Origin: Streptomyces pluripotens
GTDB lineage: Bacteria > Actinomycetota > Actinomycetes > Streptomycetales > Streptomycetaceae
NCBI RefSeq assembly: GCF_000802245.2
Contig: NZ_CP021080.1
Coordinates: 744,001 to 808,000 of the forward strand
Direction: 5' to 3'
Length of the DNA stretch: 64,000 bases
Below the pieces are notes generated by a model. The model ran no database searches. It was given only the letters and a program-made list of their open reading frames with translations, and was not told the DNA's origin. A program made the translations under genes and the position numbers. Positions 53,415-62,601 of the stretch are shown here, piece after piece (the first letter of the stretch is position 1; each line of letters begins with the position of its first letter).

Positions 53415-54208
53415 ACGCTTCCCTCCGTCCAGACCAGGCTGTCGGTCTCCATCAGTCCTCCCACCAGGTCCGTCTTCAAGGCACCGGACCACAGCAGATG
53501 GAACAGCACCGGCAGAACCTGGAGACGGTTTCCGACCAGCCCGGCGCCGTCCCAGAGCCCCATCGGTTCGCGGAAGACCTCCAGCAGCCGGGCCGCCACC
53601 GGCGCCGGCCGAGCGCAGCGGGCCCGCCGATACCGGGACAGCCAGCGGACATTCGCCATGAACACCGACTCTGGCCGCCCGGCCCACTCGAATTCCCAGC
53701 CCACGGCCCGGCAGGCATGCCCGGTGGCGTCGAACGCCTCCCGCGTCGCCTCATCCATCTCGTCCGCGGCCCGGACGTCAACGATGCGGGCGCCGCCGTC
53801 GGACAGCCGGACGAAGTAGTCGGGAGCGTGCCGACGCTTGCGGGTGCCGTCGTGCCAGTGCAGCCAGAACGGCTGCGAGGCGATCGCGACCACGTGCGGA
53901 TCACGGTCCAGCAGGATCAGCCGGTCCCGCTCCAGCCACGACTCGTAGCCGACGTGATCCCGCATCGTCGACGAGTAGTACCAGCCCGCGAACCCTTGGC
54001 CGTCCTTGCGCCAGCTGAACTCCCGTACCGGGTCCACAGCCTCGAACGGCATGTCCCAGTTGGCCCCCAGCGATCGGCGCACGAGCCTGCCGTTGACGGA
54101 AAAGGCCAGGTCAAAAGCCTCAAGGGCAGCCTCTTCGAACACACCGACAGGTGCCCCCACCACGTCCCCCGCGTACCTGTACACCGAATGATCAACCTGC
54201 GGTGGCAC
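53402..54208 (-). CDS. tnsA: TnsA-like heteromeric transposase endonuclease subunit (element 1)
   Basis: A 268-aa restriction-like endonuclease subunit that, in Tn7, cuts the 5' ends so that the element moves by cut-and-paste. The core shows YESWLERDRLILLDRDP (Glu), RRHAPDYFVRLSDGG (Asp) and ARIVDVR, where the usual Q/E-x-K of TnsA reads D-V-R. The GTG at 54208 is inside the right end repeats; a later GTG exists. First gene of the element 1 operon. The presence of tnsA argues against purely replicative transposition. Confidence 0.85.
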   Translation of the reverse strand: MPPQVDHSVYRYAGDVVGAPVGVFEEAALEAFDLAFSVNGRLVRRSLGANWDMPFEAVDPVREFSWRKDGQGFAGWYYSSTMRDHVGYESWLERDRLILLDRDPHVVAIASQPFWLHWHDGTRKRRHAPDYFVRLSDGGARIVDVRAADEMDEATREAFDATGHACRAVGWEFEWAGRPESVFMANVRWLSRYRRARCARPAPVAARLLEVFREPMGLWDGAGLVGNRLQVLPVLFHLLWSGALKTDLVGGLMETDSLVWTEGSVWAA

Positions 54209-54250
54209 AAACTAGCGTTGATCGTCCTTCAGTGGCAATCGATCAACGAA

Positions 54251-54270
54251 CACTGGCACAGGTCAACTAG
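54251..54270. repeat. Right terminal inverted repeat and target duplication of element 1
   Basis: CACTGGCACAGGTCA (54251-54265) is the complement of the left repeat; ACTAG (54266-54270) is the second copy of the target duplication. Element 2 begins within about 25 bp. Confidence 0.9.
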
Positions 54271-54301
54271 CTTGTCCTGCCTTCGTCGACCTGGCCCCCG
54301 T

Positions 54302-54350
54302 CTCAGGTGATCTGGTCCGGTTCGTTTGTGGTCTCAAGTGATCTGGTTCT
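54302..54350. repeat. Left-end transposase-binding repeats of element 2
   Basis: Two 18-base units, CTCAGGTGATCTGGTCCG (54302-54319) and CTCAAGTGATCTGGTTCT (54333-54350), with a 31-bp period. Similar units occur near the right end in inverted orientation and once inside element 1. Confidence 0.75.
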
Positions 54351-54461
54351 CACGGTGTACGGAACGGGTGGTCGCTCGATGGGGTGATGCCTTGTGACTC
54401 CGGGGCATGGCCTCGTGCCTGGTGGTCGACGCTGACAGCGAGGGCATCGGGGGAGGTGGCC

Positions 54462-55220
54462 GTGAGCGAGCCGGTGAGGTCGGGGTCCGCATGGGAGTAC
54501 ATGTCGGACATACAGGTGGGTTTCCTCGGCGTCGACGGGGTCGGGCGGCTGGGATCACTGGCCCGTTGCTGGGACGAGCCCTTCGAGCGTGCTGCCCCGG
54601 TTAGGAAATTCATCGCGTTCGAGGGGCAGAAGAACTTCACGGGTGAGTACTGGGCTGCGTCCTCGCGTGACCTGGTGGGCTACGAGTCGTGGGTCGAGCG
54701 GGATGCTGCGATGGCCCTGGACTTCGATCCTTCGGTGGTGGCCTTGGCCTCGCAGCCGTTCTGCCTGTCCTGGTGGGATGGCGATCGGGATCGTCAGCAC
54801 ACTCCGGACTACTTCGCGCGGCTGGCCGATGGCACCGGTGTGGTGGTCGATGTCCGGCCTGAGGATCTCGTCGATGAGGAGGCCGCTGAGGTTTTCGCGT
54901 TCACCGCGGAGATCTGCGCGACGGTGGGGTGGCAGTTTCGGCTGGTCGGGGACTTGGATCAGACGTTCCGGACGAACTTGCGTTGGCTGGCGCGCTATCG
55001 CCACCTGCGTTGCCACCGGGCCTCGGTGGCGGATGCCTTGCGGGAGGTGTTCGCCGAACCTCAGCTGCTGTTCACCGGTGCTGACCGGGTCGGGGACAAG
55101 TACGCGGTGTTGCCGGCGCTCTACCACCTGCTCTGGCGGAACGAGCTGACGGCCGATCTGGTCTCGGCTCCGCTGGACGGTGGGACGGTCGTCAGCCTGG
55201 CAGCGGGGAGGGCATCGTGA
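54462..55220 (+). CDS. tnsA: TnsA-like endonuclease subunit (element 2)
   Basis: A 252-aa TnsA homologue: GYESWVERDAAMALDFDP (Glu), QHTPDYFARLADGTG (Asp) and VVVDVRPED, again with D-V-R where Tn7 TnsA has Q-x-K. The GTG at 54462 has AGGTGG just upstream and avoids a longer frame crossing the end repeats. Overlaps tnsB as GTGA. Only moderately similar to the element 1 copy, so the two transposons are relatives rather than recent duplicates. Confidence 0.85.
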   Translation: MSEPVRSGSAWEYMSDIQVGFLGVDGVGRLGSLARCWDEPFERAAPVRKFIAFEGQKNFTGEYWAASSRDLVGYESWVERDAAMALDFDPSVVALASQPFCLSWWDGDRDRQHTPDYFARLADGTGVVVDVRPEDLVDEEAAEVFAFTAEICATVGWQFRLVGDLDQTFRTNLRWLARYRHLRCHRASVADALREVFAEPQLLFTGADRVGDKYAVLPALYHLLWRNELTADLVSAPLDGGTVVSLAAGRAS

Positions 55221-57322
55221 GGTCTGCGCGTCCCGGGCGCTTGCGGCTGGGTGACCGGGTCAGGTTCGAGAAGAGTACGTACACGGTCGTCGCGCTCACC
55301 GGGATGCGGGTCCGCCTGACCGACGTCCATGGCACGGGCATGCTCGTCGACCAGGTTCATCTTCAAGGGGCTGAGGACTTCGCCGTCCTGGGCACCGCAG
55401 AGCGGGCCACGCTGGGCTCGGCCGCGCTGCTGGACCATCTCCCGGAGGAGGCCGCGAAGCGGGCCTTGTGGTGGCAGCACCACTTGATCGAGATCCTGAC
55501 CGGGCTGCCGCCGGACGCTCCGGCGGGGGCTCTGCCCCGGCCCGAATACGACCCGGCACGCCGGTCGCTGGCGGAACGCGAGCGGGCGAAGGCCGCGGAA
55601 CTGGCCTCGCGGGGCGAGGAGGTCAGTGCACGGACGGTCAAGCGCAAGCGGCAGCGTTACGAGGCCGGCGGGGTCGCCGCGGTGGCGGACCGCCGTCTCG
55701 CTCCGCACGCGTCGCTGCTGGGCCGGGCTGATCCTCGGGTGGTGGCGGCGATGCGTCAGGCCATCGCCGAGAGTGTCCCGGCGTCCACTCGCACGATCGA
55801 GTACGCGCGTTGGCGGACCGGCCGCATCCTGGCTGCCGAGCACGGCGAGGACGTGGTGGAGATGCCGTCGCGGGCGACGTTCTACCGCCTGTTCGCCAAG
55901 CTGTCCGGCGGCATCCCGGTGACTGGGTCGGCCCGCACTCGCCAGTCGCTGGCCAACCAGCCGGAGGGGCCGTTCCGTTACGAGCAGGTCGCGGCGCCGG
56001 GCGAGTTGATGCAGATCGACTCCACCCCGTTGGACGTGCTGGTGCGGCTGGATGAGGGGGTGCCCGGCAGGGTCGAGCTCTGCGGCCTGGTCGATGTCGC
56101 CACCCGCACCATCGCCGCTGCGGTCGTGCGGCCGACCACCAAGTCGGTGGACGCTTCGCTGCTGCTGGCCCGTGCTCTGACCCCGGAGCCGATGCGGCCG
56201 GGCTGGTCGGACGCACTGAGGATGGCCCGTTCGGTCCTGCCGCACCGCAGGCTGCTGTCCTTGGACGAACGGTTGGACCACGCCGCGGCCCGGCCGGTCA
56301 TCATCCCGGAGACCATCGTCTGCGACCGGGGCAAGGCCTTCATCTCGGAGAACTTCCGGGCCGCCTGCCGGACTCTGGAGATCAACTTCCAGCCCTGCCA
56401 CCCACGCTCGCCCGCAGAGAAGCCCCACATCGAGCGGACGCTCGAATCGGTGGCCACGATGTTCTGCCAGTTCCTCCCCGGCTACCTGGGCCGCACGGCC
56501 GAGCATCGCGGACGGAACGTCGAGGACGAGCCGTTGTGGTCGATGCTGGAGATCCAGGAGTTTCTGGACGAATGGCTCATCGCCAAGTGGCAAAATCGCG
56601 AACACGACGGGCTCAGGGACCCTGGCAGCCCCGGCCGCACTTTCACGCCGAACCAGAAGTACGCCAGCCTGCTCGAGAGTGCCGGCTACGTTCCGCTGGC
56701 TCTGACCGGGGACGACTACGTCGAGCTGCTGCCCGCGACCTGGCGGGCGGTCAACTCCTACGGCGTCAAGATCAACCATCGCATCTACGACTGCGCGGAC
56801 CTGGGCCCCTTCCGGCGCCAGCCCTCCGGAGTCGTCCGCAAGAAGAACTTGTGGGAGATCCACCGCGACCCCTACGACGCCAACTGGATCTGGGTCCGCA
56901 ACCACTGGGAGGGCGGCTGGATCCCTGTCCCCTGGAAACACCTCGGCACCGTCCCGCAGCCGTTCGGCGATCTGGCCTGGGACCACGCCGCGGCCGACCT
57001 GCGTCAGCGGGGCGAGAGCGATCCCACCGAGGAACAGATCGCTCAAGCCGTTTCTGAGCTTTTGATCAGGGCCAACCAGGGACCCGAAGATGGCGGGAAG
57101 AAGCGGCTGTCCCGGCGCGACCGGAGAGTCGCCGCCCGGACCAAGGCCGCCGCCGAAGGCACCGGACCTCGGCCGCCGAAGCCCGAATCGTTGCCGGCAG
57201 CGGCAGACAACGTGCTGCCTCACGACAACGAGGAAGCGGACGACACGCAGGAGGAGCCGGTCGCGAAGGTCATTCCGCTCGGCGTCTTCGACCCCTTCAA
57301 GGAGGCGGACAAGCGATGGTGA
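55217..57322 (+). CDS. tnsB: TnsB-like DDE transposase (element 2), intact
   Basis: A 701-aa Mu/TniA-type transposase. N-terminal segment with a small beta-rich region, HTH regions (KAAELASRGEEVSARTVKRKRQRYEAGGVAAVADRR), then the DDE core LMQIDSTPLDVLV (Asp), TIVCDRGKAFI (Asp) and AEKPHIERTLESV (Glu), and the C-terminal domain WVRNHWEGGWIPVPWKHL...AARTKAA...KVIPLGVFDPFKEAD. The last block is the TnsC-contacting tail and is matched by the separated tail of element 1. GTG start overlapping tnsA; overlaps tnsC by 7 bp. Confidence 0.92.
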   Translation: MRSARPGRLRLGDRVRFEKSTYTVVALTGMRVRLTDVHGTGMLVDQVHLQGAEDFAVLGTAERATLGSAALLDHLPEEAAKRALWWQHHLIEILTGLPPDAPAGALPRPEYDPARRSLAERERAKAAELASRGEEVSARTVKRKRQRYEAGGVAAVADRRLAPHASLLGRADPRVVAAMRQAIAESVPASTRTIEYARWRTGRILAAEHGEDVVEMPSRATFYRLFAKLSGGIPVTGSARTRQSLANQPEGPFRYEQVAAPGELMQIDSTPLDVLVRLDEGVPGRVELCGLVDVATRTIAAAVVRPTTKSVDASLLLARALTPEPMRPGWSDALRMARSVLPHRRLLSLDERLDHAAARPVIIPETIVCDRGKAFISENFRAACRTLEINFQPCHPRSPAEKPHIERTLESVATMFCQFLPGYLGRTAEHRGRNVEDEPLWSMLEIQEFLDEWLIAKWQNREHDGLRDPGSPGRTFTPNQKYASLLESAGYVPLALTGDDYVELLPATWRAVNSYGVKINHRIYDCADLGPFRRQPSGVVRKKNLWEIHRDPYDANWIWVRNHWEGGWIPVPWKHLGTVPQPFGDLAWDHAAADLRQRGESDPTEEQIAQAVSELLIRANQGPEDGGKKRLSRRDRRVAARTKAAAEGTGPRPPKPESLPAAADNVLPHDNEEADDTQEEPVAKVIPLGVFDPFKEADKRW

Positions 57323-58383
57323 CCGCAGCCGGGCCCGCGTTCGGACAGCAGCCGCCATCCGGCCTGCAGGCCGGATGGCGGCAGGCCCTGGACCAGGAGG
57401 AATTGCACCGCTACCTCACCACCCTGGAGGGCTGGCGGGAGTTCACCACTCAGGATCCAGCCCCGCCGGACTTGCTGCCCGCCGACGTCCTGGCCCAACT
57501 GGGGCCGGACGAGCGCCAGGACTACGACGACGCCCGCCTGGACTACCACACCAGAATGACGGTGGCAGCGACCTCCACCTTGCGGACCGTCGTTCATACC
57601 GGTCGGCGGCTGACCCTGCTTAACCGTCACGCGATCAGTGCCCGCCGGGGCCTGATCCTGTCCGGCCCGGCCGGCACCGGCAAGACCACCGCTCTGACCC
57701 AGTTCGGCAAGACCATCGAAGCCATCGACCGGCGTCAGCACCCCGGCGTCGGCGGCCGCATCCCGGTTGTCTATGTCACCGTCCCGCCCGCCGCGACCTC
57801 GCGCATGCTGGCCGTGGAGTTCGCCCGCTTCCTCGGCCTGCCCGTCACCGTCCGCGCGAACATCACCGACGTCATCGAGGCTGTCTGCGGGGTCCTGATC
57901 GACGCGCGGGTCACCGTCGTCTGTGTCGACGAGCTGCACAATCTCTCCCTCGCGACCCGCAACGGAGCCGAAGTCTCCGACACCCTGAAGTACTTCTCCG
58001 AGCGCATCCCAGCCACCTTCGTCTATGCCGGAGTCGACCTGGAGGCGAAGGGCCTGTTCAACGGCACCCGGGGACGGCAGATCGCGGGCCGGTTCGGAGT
58101 CATCGAAACCGTCGCGTTCCCTTGCACCGAGGAGTGGACCGGCCTGGTCACCACCCTCGAAGAAGCTCTGCGGCTGCACCATCACCGGCGGGGAACCCTG
58201 GAAGGGCTGGCCCACTACCTCCACGACCGCACCGGCGGCATGATCGGCTCGCTGTCCCACCTCATCCGCGGGGCCGCCCTCGATGCGATCCTGGATGGCA
58301 CCGAGAAGATCACCCGCAAGTCCCTGCAGAACGTGAAACTCGACCGCGCGGCCGAGACCCGGAAGTCCAAACCGGCCTCATGA
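57316..58383 (+). CDS. tnsC: TnsC-like AAA+ ATPase (element 2)
   Basis: A 355-aa ATPase: Walker A GPAGTGKTTALTQFGKT (about 116-132), Walker B VVCVDELHNLSLATRNG (about 196-212), and YAGVDLEAKGLFNGTRGRQIAGRF further on. Strong similarity to the element 1 TnsC in the core (GGMIGSLSHLIRGAALDAILDGTEKI versus GGMIGTLSHQLRGAAVDAILTGTEKI). Overlaps tniQ by ATGA. Intact. Confidence 0.9.
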   Translation: MVTAAGPAFGQQPPSGLQAGWRQALDQEELHRYLTTLEGWREFTTQDPAPPDLLPADVLAQLGPDERQDYDDARLDYHTRMTVAATSTLRTVVHTGRRLTLLNRHAISARRGLILSGPAGTGKTTALTQFGKTIEAIDRRQHPGVGGRIPVVYVTVPPAATSRMLAVEFARFLGLPVTVRANITDVIEAVCGVLIDARVTVVCVDELHNLSLATRNGAEVSDTLKYFSERIPATFVYAGVDLEAKGLFNGTRGRQIAGRFGVIETVAFPCTEEWTGLVTTLEEALRLHHHRRGTLEGLAHYLHDRTGGMIGSLSHLIRGAALDAILDGTEKITRKSLQNVKLDRAAETRKSKPAS

Positions 58384-59280
58384 GCATCGTCGAGAGCGGC
58401 GTGATCAGCGGGAACATCCGCCTGTTGCCCGTCCAGGTCCGCCCGCGAGGCGGCGAAGGAGTCCGGTCGTTCATCGTCCGCCTCGCCCACGCCAACCACC
58501 TGATCCCGGGCTATCTGCGGATGTTTCTCTGCGAACCGCCCGGTCATCGAGGCATCCCAAGTTGGTCGCGGCTGGCGGCCGTCACGGGCCGCGATCCGGA
58601 CTTCCTGCGGATCACGCTGGAGACCCGGCACTGTCTGGAGTGCGGGGCCGCCATGCCGCCCCTCGGCATCCTTGGCCGTCAAGCTCTGCGTTGTTCGCAG
58701 GCCTGCCGCCAGAAGGCATACCGCAGACGTCACCCGCTCAGCGAGTGGCTACGAGTGCCCTGCAGGCAGTGCGGCGAGATCATGCGGATCCGGCCCGGAC
58801 GGCGCCGTCACTTGTGCTCATCGCGCTGCCGTCGGGACGCATATTTCGAACGACAGCGACGTCGCCAGGAACGATCCGCCCAGACCGAGGAATCCGAACC
58901 GCCTCCGTGTCCCATCTGTGAACGTCCCCTGCCGCCCGGAAGACCCTCTTCGAGACGGAGAACGTGTTCCCAACGGTGTCGCCAGCGGGCATACCGCTGG
59001 CGAAATGCACCACCGCCTCACCCAGTTGCCTCCCGGGTTGGAGGAGCAGAACCGCCGTCGCCGCCCCCATCACTACGGCTCTGCGAGATCTGCTCGGCTC
59101 CGCTGCCCCTCGGCCCCAACCAGGCGCAGCGGCGCACCTGCTCTCACCGCTGTCGCCAGCAGGCATACCGAAGGCGCGTGAGTCCGGCCCAAGATCGGTC
59201 TCAGCCAGCAGCATCGCCGCCTCCGCCGAAATCCCCCTCCGAGGCCCTGCTTCCACCCCAGAACATGTCGACCTGCACAG
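58380..59280 (+). pseudogene. tniQ: tniQ 5' part of element 2, interrupted by IS3
   Basis: Encodes about 300 residues: TniQ-like N-terminus (LLPVQVRPRGGEGVRSFIVRLAHANHLIPGYLRMFL, about 15-50) and four zinc-finger units (starting CLECGAAM, CRQCGEIM, CPICERPL and CEICSAPL, each followed by C-S-x2-C-R). The fifth finger is cut after C-T by the IS3 insertion. Its remainder lies at 62788-62924. Translation beyond the junction would end a few codons into IS3. The complete gene would have encoded about 344 aa, like the intact 360-aa copy of element 1. Confidence 0.88.
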
Positions 59281-59330
59281 TGAACCGCCCCGTGTCAGGT
59301 AGAGACTCGATTCCGTGAAAGGATTGAGTC

Positions 59331-59657
59331 ATGGCACGACCCTCCCGTTACCCGCTTGAGCTGCGCCGTCGCGCGGTGCGCATGGTTGCCGAAGTGCGCG
59401 GCGACTACCCGAACGAGACGGCCGCCCTGCAGGCGGTGGTGGACAAGCTCGACATTGGTTCCCGCGAGACGCTGCGGAACTGGGTGAAGCAGTACGAGAT
59501 CGACGCGGGGCAGCGTCCAGGGACGACGACGGAGGAGTCCGCCCAGCTCAAGGCGTTGAAGAAGGAGAACGCTGAGCTGAAGCGGGCGAACGAGATCCTG
59601 AAGGCCGCGGCGAGTTTCTTCGCGGCCGAGCTCGACCGGCCACACACGCGCTCGTAG
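59331..59657 (+). CDS. IS3-family OrfA
   Basis: A 108-aa transposase N-terminal part: HTH (RYPLELRRRAVRMVAEVRGDYPNETAALQAVVDKLDIGSRETLRNWVKQYE) followed by a leucine-zipper helix (LKALKKENAELKRANEILKAAASFFAAELDRP) that dimerises OrfA. orfB follows in the -1 frame and overlaps this end, so the active fusion would need programmed -1 frameshifting, as usual for IS3. Confidence 0.92.
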   Translation: MARPSRYPLELRRRAVRMVAEVRGDYPNETAALQAVVDKLDIGSRETLRNWVKQYEIDAGQRPGTTTEESAQLKALKKENAELKRANEILKAAASFFAAELDRPHTRS

Positions 59658-60550
59658 CGTTCATCGACGAGCACCGGGACCGCTTCGGCGGGGTCGAGCC
59701 GATCTGCAGAACGCTCACCGCACACGACTGCCAGATCGCCCCTTCCACGTACTACGCCCATAAGAAACGCCTCGAAACCCCCTCTGCCCGTTCCGTGCGT
59801 GACGAGGAGCTCAAGGAGAGGATCCACGAGGTCTACACGTCCAACTACCGTGTCTACGGAGCGAGGAAGATCTGGCGCGAGCTGAACCGGCAGGGGCATG
59901 CGGTGGCCCGCTGCACCGTCGAGCGCCTGATGCGCGAGCTCGGCATCCAGGGCGCGGTGCGCGGCAAACGCGTCATCACCACGATCCCCGGCGGGCAGGC
60001 CGAGCGGGCCCCCGACCTTGTCGACCGCGAGTTCGTCGCCGGCGCCCCAAACCGCTGCTGGGTAGCCGACTTCACGCACGTGAAGACCTTCGCCGGCGTC
60101 GTCTATGTCGCGTTCGTCGTGGACACCTTCTCGCGCCGGATCGTGGGCTGGTCGGCCGCCACGGTGAAGGAGACGGTGTTCGTGCTGGACGCCCTGGAGA
60201 TGGCGATCTGGCAGCGCGACCGGGACCAACACCCCATACAGCCAGGCGAGTTGGTACACCATTCGGACGCCGGGTCGCAGTACACGAGCTTCCGCCTCGC
60301 CGAGCACCTGGACGCCGCCGGCATCGCGGCGAGCATCGGATCCGTCGGTGACGCGTACGACAACGCCCTGATGGAGTCCACGATCGGCCTGTACAAAACC
60401 GAGCTGATCAAACCCCAGCGACCCTGGAAGACGCTCTCCCAGGTCGAGCTGGCCACCGCCGAGTGGATCGACTGGTACAACCACCGCGTGCGCCACGAGG
60501 CGCTAGGAGATCGTGTGCGGGTGCGAATCCCCACCGCCGGACCGCCGTAG
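59654..60550 (+). pseudogene. IS3-family OrfB, interrupted near its 3' end by a group II intron
   Basis: DDE transposase: CWVADFTHVKTF (Asp), HHSDAGSQYTSF (Asp) and NALMESTIGLYKTE (Glu). There is no ATG near the natural beginning; the frame enters by -1 shift from orfA, and an internal ATG at 59795 is not the true start. After IDWYNHRVRHEALG the frame enters intron sequence and stops at 60550. The last ~20 residues (IPPVEYEANYYTELKKPQ...) follow the intron, up to 62760. RNA splicing could rejoin the two parts, so the gene may still be functional at RNA level. Confidence 0.85.
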
Positions 60551-61095
60551 AGGCCCGGTTGAAGCTGGAGGCAGTCCAACTCAGGGAACGCTGAGGAGGG
60601 CGGGAAGCAGCCTCGACAACGTCGGGACGAGTCGGCACTGCCAGACGGCTCGGGTCCGGCTAGCAAGGCCAGAAGGCGTAACGAAAGTGAATCAGCGTCC
60701 GAAGTCCCGTAACAGTACCTCCCGGCTCCAACCTGGCGGATATGGGCCGGGGTTGCAGTACGCGACCCGTCCTCCAAGGAGATGGGCCGACTCTGAAGCC
60801 GCCCGCGGTGAAACGGCTCAGAGGCCACGCTGAATACCTGCGGTGTAGGCGTGGCGATGCTGCCGGGATAGAGCTGGACGCCGACCTGGCCGAACGACTC
60901 CTAGTGAACGTGGGAACCACTCCCGGTCGCCCTCTCGCCGGACATCCGGTGCGGTGATGGGCAGGCCCGTTGTCGGCTGTTGGCCGTGGAGTGGGGCGGA
61001 GGCCCCGTAGTAGTCCGAGCGCGCGAAAGGCGCGTACACGGCGAAGGGGGCCAGCAAGTCAGCAGGGAGGGAACTGGAATGCCGGGAGGGCGTTG

Positions 61096-62532
61096 GTGAA
61101 TACCGACGAACTGGAGTGGGCCTTGATGAAGGCCGAGCGCCGGGTACTGGAGATCCAGACCAAGCTGCACCGTTGGGCCGTAGATGATCCTCATCGGCGG
61201 TTTGACGACCTGTACAACCTCGTGACCGACCCCGCGTTCTTGCTTGTCGCATGGGACCGGGTTCGGAGTAACAGGGGAGCCAAAACCGCTGGGGTGGACG
61301 GCCGTACGGCTGCGTCCATTTCGCTGCAGCAGGGCGTCGAGGGTTTTCTCGGCGCGCTGCGTTCCTCTCTGAAGGATCGCAGTTTCCTGCCGCTTCCGGC
61401 ACGGGAGCGACTGATTCCGAAACCGGGGTCGACAAAGCGTCGACGCCTGGGAATCAGTACGATCCGCGATCGGGTGGTGCAAGCATCCCTGAAGCTGGTG
61501 ATGGAACCAATCTTTGAGGCAGATTTTCTTCCGTGCTCGTACGGATTCCGCCCCAACTATCGGGTCCACGACGCGGTGTCCGAGGTAAGACACTTGACTT
61601 CCCACTCTTACGAATGGGTGGTTGAGGGTGACATCCGGGCCTGCTTCGACGAGATTGCCCATCCGGCCCTTATGGACCGGGTGCGCCTTCGGATCGGGGA
61701 CAGACGCGTCCTGGTGCTGGTGAAAGCCTTTCTGAAAGCGGGCATCCTCACGGAACACGGCTCGTTGAAGGAGAGTAGATCCGGTACTCCGCAAGGTTCG
61801 ATCCTGTCGCCGTTGCTCAGCAACGTCGCCCTCGCCGTCCTGGACGAGCACTTCGCCCAGGCGCCAGGAGGGCCAGCGTCTACACCTAACGAGCGAGCGA
61901 AGCGCCGTCGCCGCGGTCTGCCTAATTACCGGCTCTGCCGGTACGCGGACGACTGGGTGATTGCGGTTACTGGCACGAAGGAAGACGCCTACACCCTCAA
62001 GGAAGAGGCAGCACAGGTGCTCAGCAGAATGGGGCTGCACCTGTCAGAGGAGAAGACCCTAATCACCCACATCAATGAGGGCGTGGACTTCCTGGGGTGG
62101 CGCATCCAACGCCATCGCAAGAAGGGCACGGACCGATGGTACGTCTACACCTACCCAGCCAAGAAGGCACTTCACGCCGTCATGGCCAAGGTCAAGACGA
62201 TCTGCCGACAGGTCAACACAAACCAACCATTGGACGAACTCCTACGCCGACTCAACTCGGTGTTGCGAGGTTGGACCATGTTCTTCCGGCCGGGGGTGTC
62301 TAGCGCTACCTTCCAATACCTGAGCGCCTACGCATGGCGTCGGGTCATCAAATGGATTCGTAGCAAGCACCGCCGAATGAACTGGAAGGAACTGCGTCGC
62401 CGTTACTGCGGTGGCGAATGGTGGCCCAGAGGGCAGGAACGGGATCTATTTGACCCGGCAAAGGTGCGCACTACGCGTTACCGCTACCGAGGATCACGAA
62501 TTCCGTCCCCCTGGCCGCTGGCGATAGCATGA
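61096..62532 (+). CDS. ltrA: Group II intron reverse transcriptase/maturase
   Basis: A 478-aa intron-encoded protein. RT signatures: RLIPKPGSTKRRRLGISTIRDRVVQ (RT2/3), CSYGFRPNYRVHDAV, SGTPQGSILSPLLSNVAL (RT4) and CRYADDWVI with the catalytic YADD (RT5). The maturase (GIIM/X) domain follows: LNSVLRGWTMFFRPGVSSATFQYLSAYAWRRVIKWIRSKH. It ends shortly after, with no HNH endonuclease domain. The GTG at 61096 has GGGAGGG 5-8 bases before it. Helps splicing and retromobility. Confidence 0.93.
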   Translation: MNTDELEWALMKAERRVLEIQTKLHRWAVDDPHRRFDDLYNLVTDPAFLLVAWDRVRSNRGAKTAGVDGRTAASISLQQGVEGFLGALRSSLKDRSFLPLPARERLIPKPGSTKRRRLGISTIRDRVVQASLKLVMEPIFEADFLPCSYGFRPNYRVHDAVSEVRHLTSHSYEWVVEGDIRACFDEIAHPALMDRVRLRIGDRRVLVLVKAFLKAGILTEHGSLKESRSGTPQGSILSPLLSNVALAVLDEHFAQAPGGPASTPNERAKRRRRGLPNYRLCRYADDWVIAVTGTKEDAYTLKEEAAQVLSRMGLHLSEEKTLITHINEGVDFLGWRIQRHRKKGTDRWYVYTYPAKKALHAVMAKVKTICRQVNTNQPLDELLRRLNSVLRGWTMFFRPGVSSATFQYLSAYAWRRVIKWIRSKHRRMNWKELRRRYCGGEWWPRGQERDLFDPAKVRTTRYRYRGSRIPSPWPLAIA

Positions 62533-62566
62533 GGACCGGACGCGGGCCCGAACTGGGGCTTGTGGA

Positions 62567-62601
62567 GAGCCCGTTGCGTTGACGAGGCGCACGGCGGGTT
62601 C
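62567..62601 (+). ncRNA. Group II intron domain V
   Basis: A 35-base hairpin GAGCCCG-TTGCG...CGCAC-GGCGGGTTC with a GACGAG-type tip, in the exact form of the conserved catalytic domain V. It lies 34 bases after the RT stop, and a domain VI-like stem (CTTACCG/CGGTGAG) follows before the 3' exon. Confidence 0.85.

Larger units (their letters stand above)
45578..54265. mobile_element. Tn7-like transposon, element 1, with exact boundaries
   Basis: 8,688 bp. The ends are 15-bp perfect inverted repeats: TGACCTGTGCCAGTG at 45578-45592 and its complement at 54251-54265. The 5 bases directly outside each end are the same, ACTAG (45573-45577 and 54266-54270), a 5-bp target duplication as made by Tn7-type transposases. 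Inside, on the minus strand, are tnsA, tnsB (split by IS21), tnsC and tniQ, plus a GNAT gene on the plus strand near the left end. Beyond the terminal repeats, more TGATC...TTGCCA-like subrepeats occur at both ends, as expected for multiple transposase-binding sites. Confidence 0.9.

Noticed and set aside
54271..54291. Target duplication for element 2
   Set aside because: The bases outside the presumed left and right ends (CGACC-like versus AAGAC-like) do not match, so no duplication is claimed.
54302..54350. Possible two-repeat CRISPR (31-bp period)
   Set aside because: Only two units, and the same pattern marks transposon ends elsewhere in the window.
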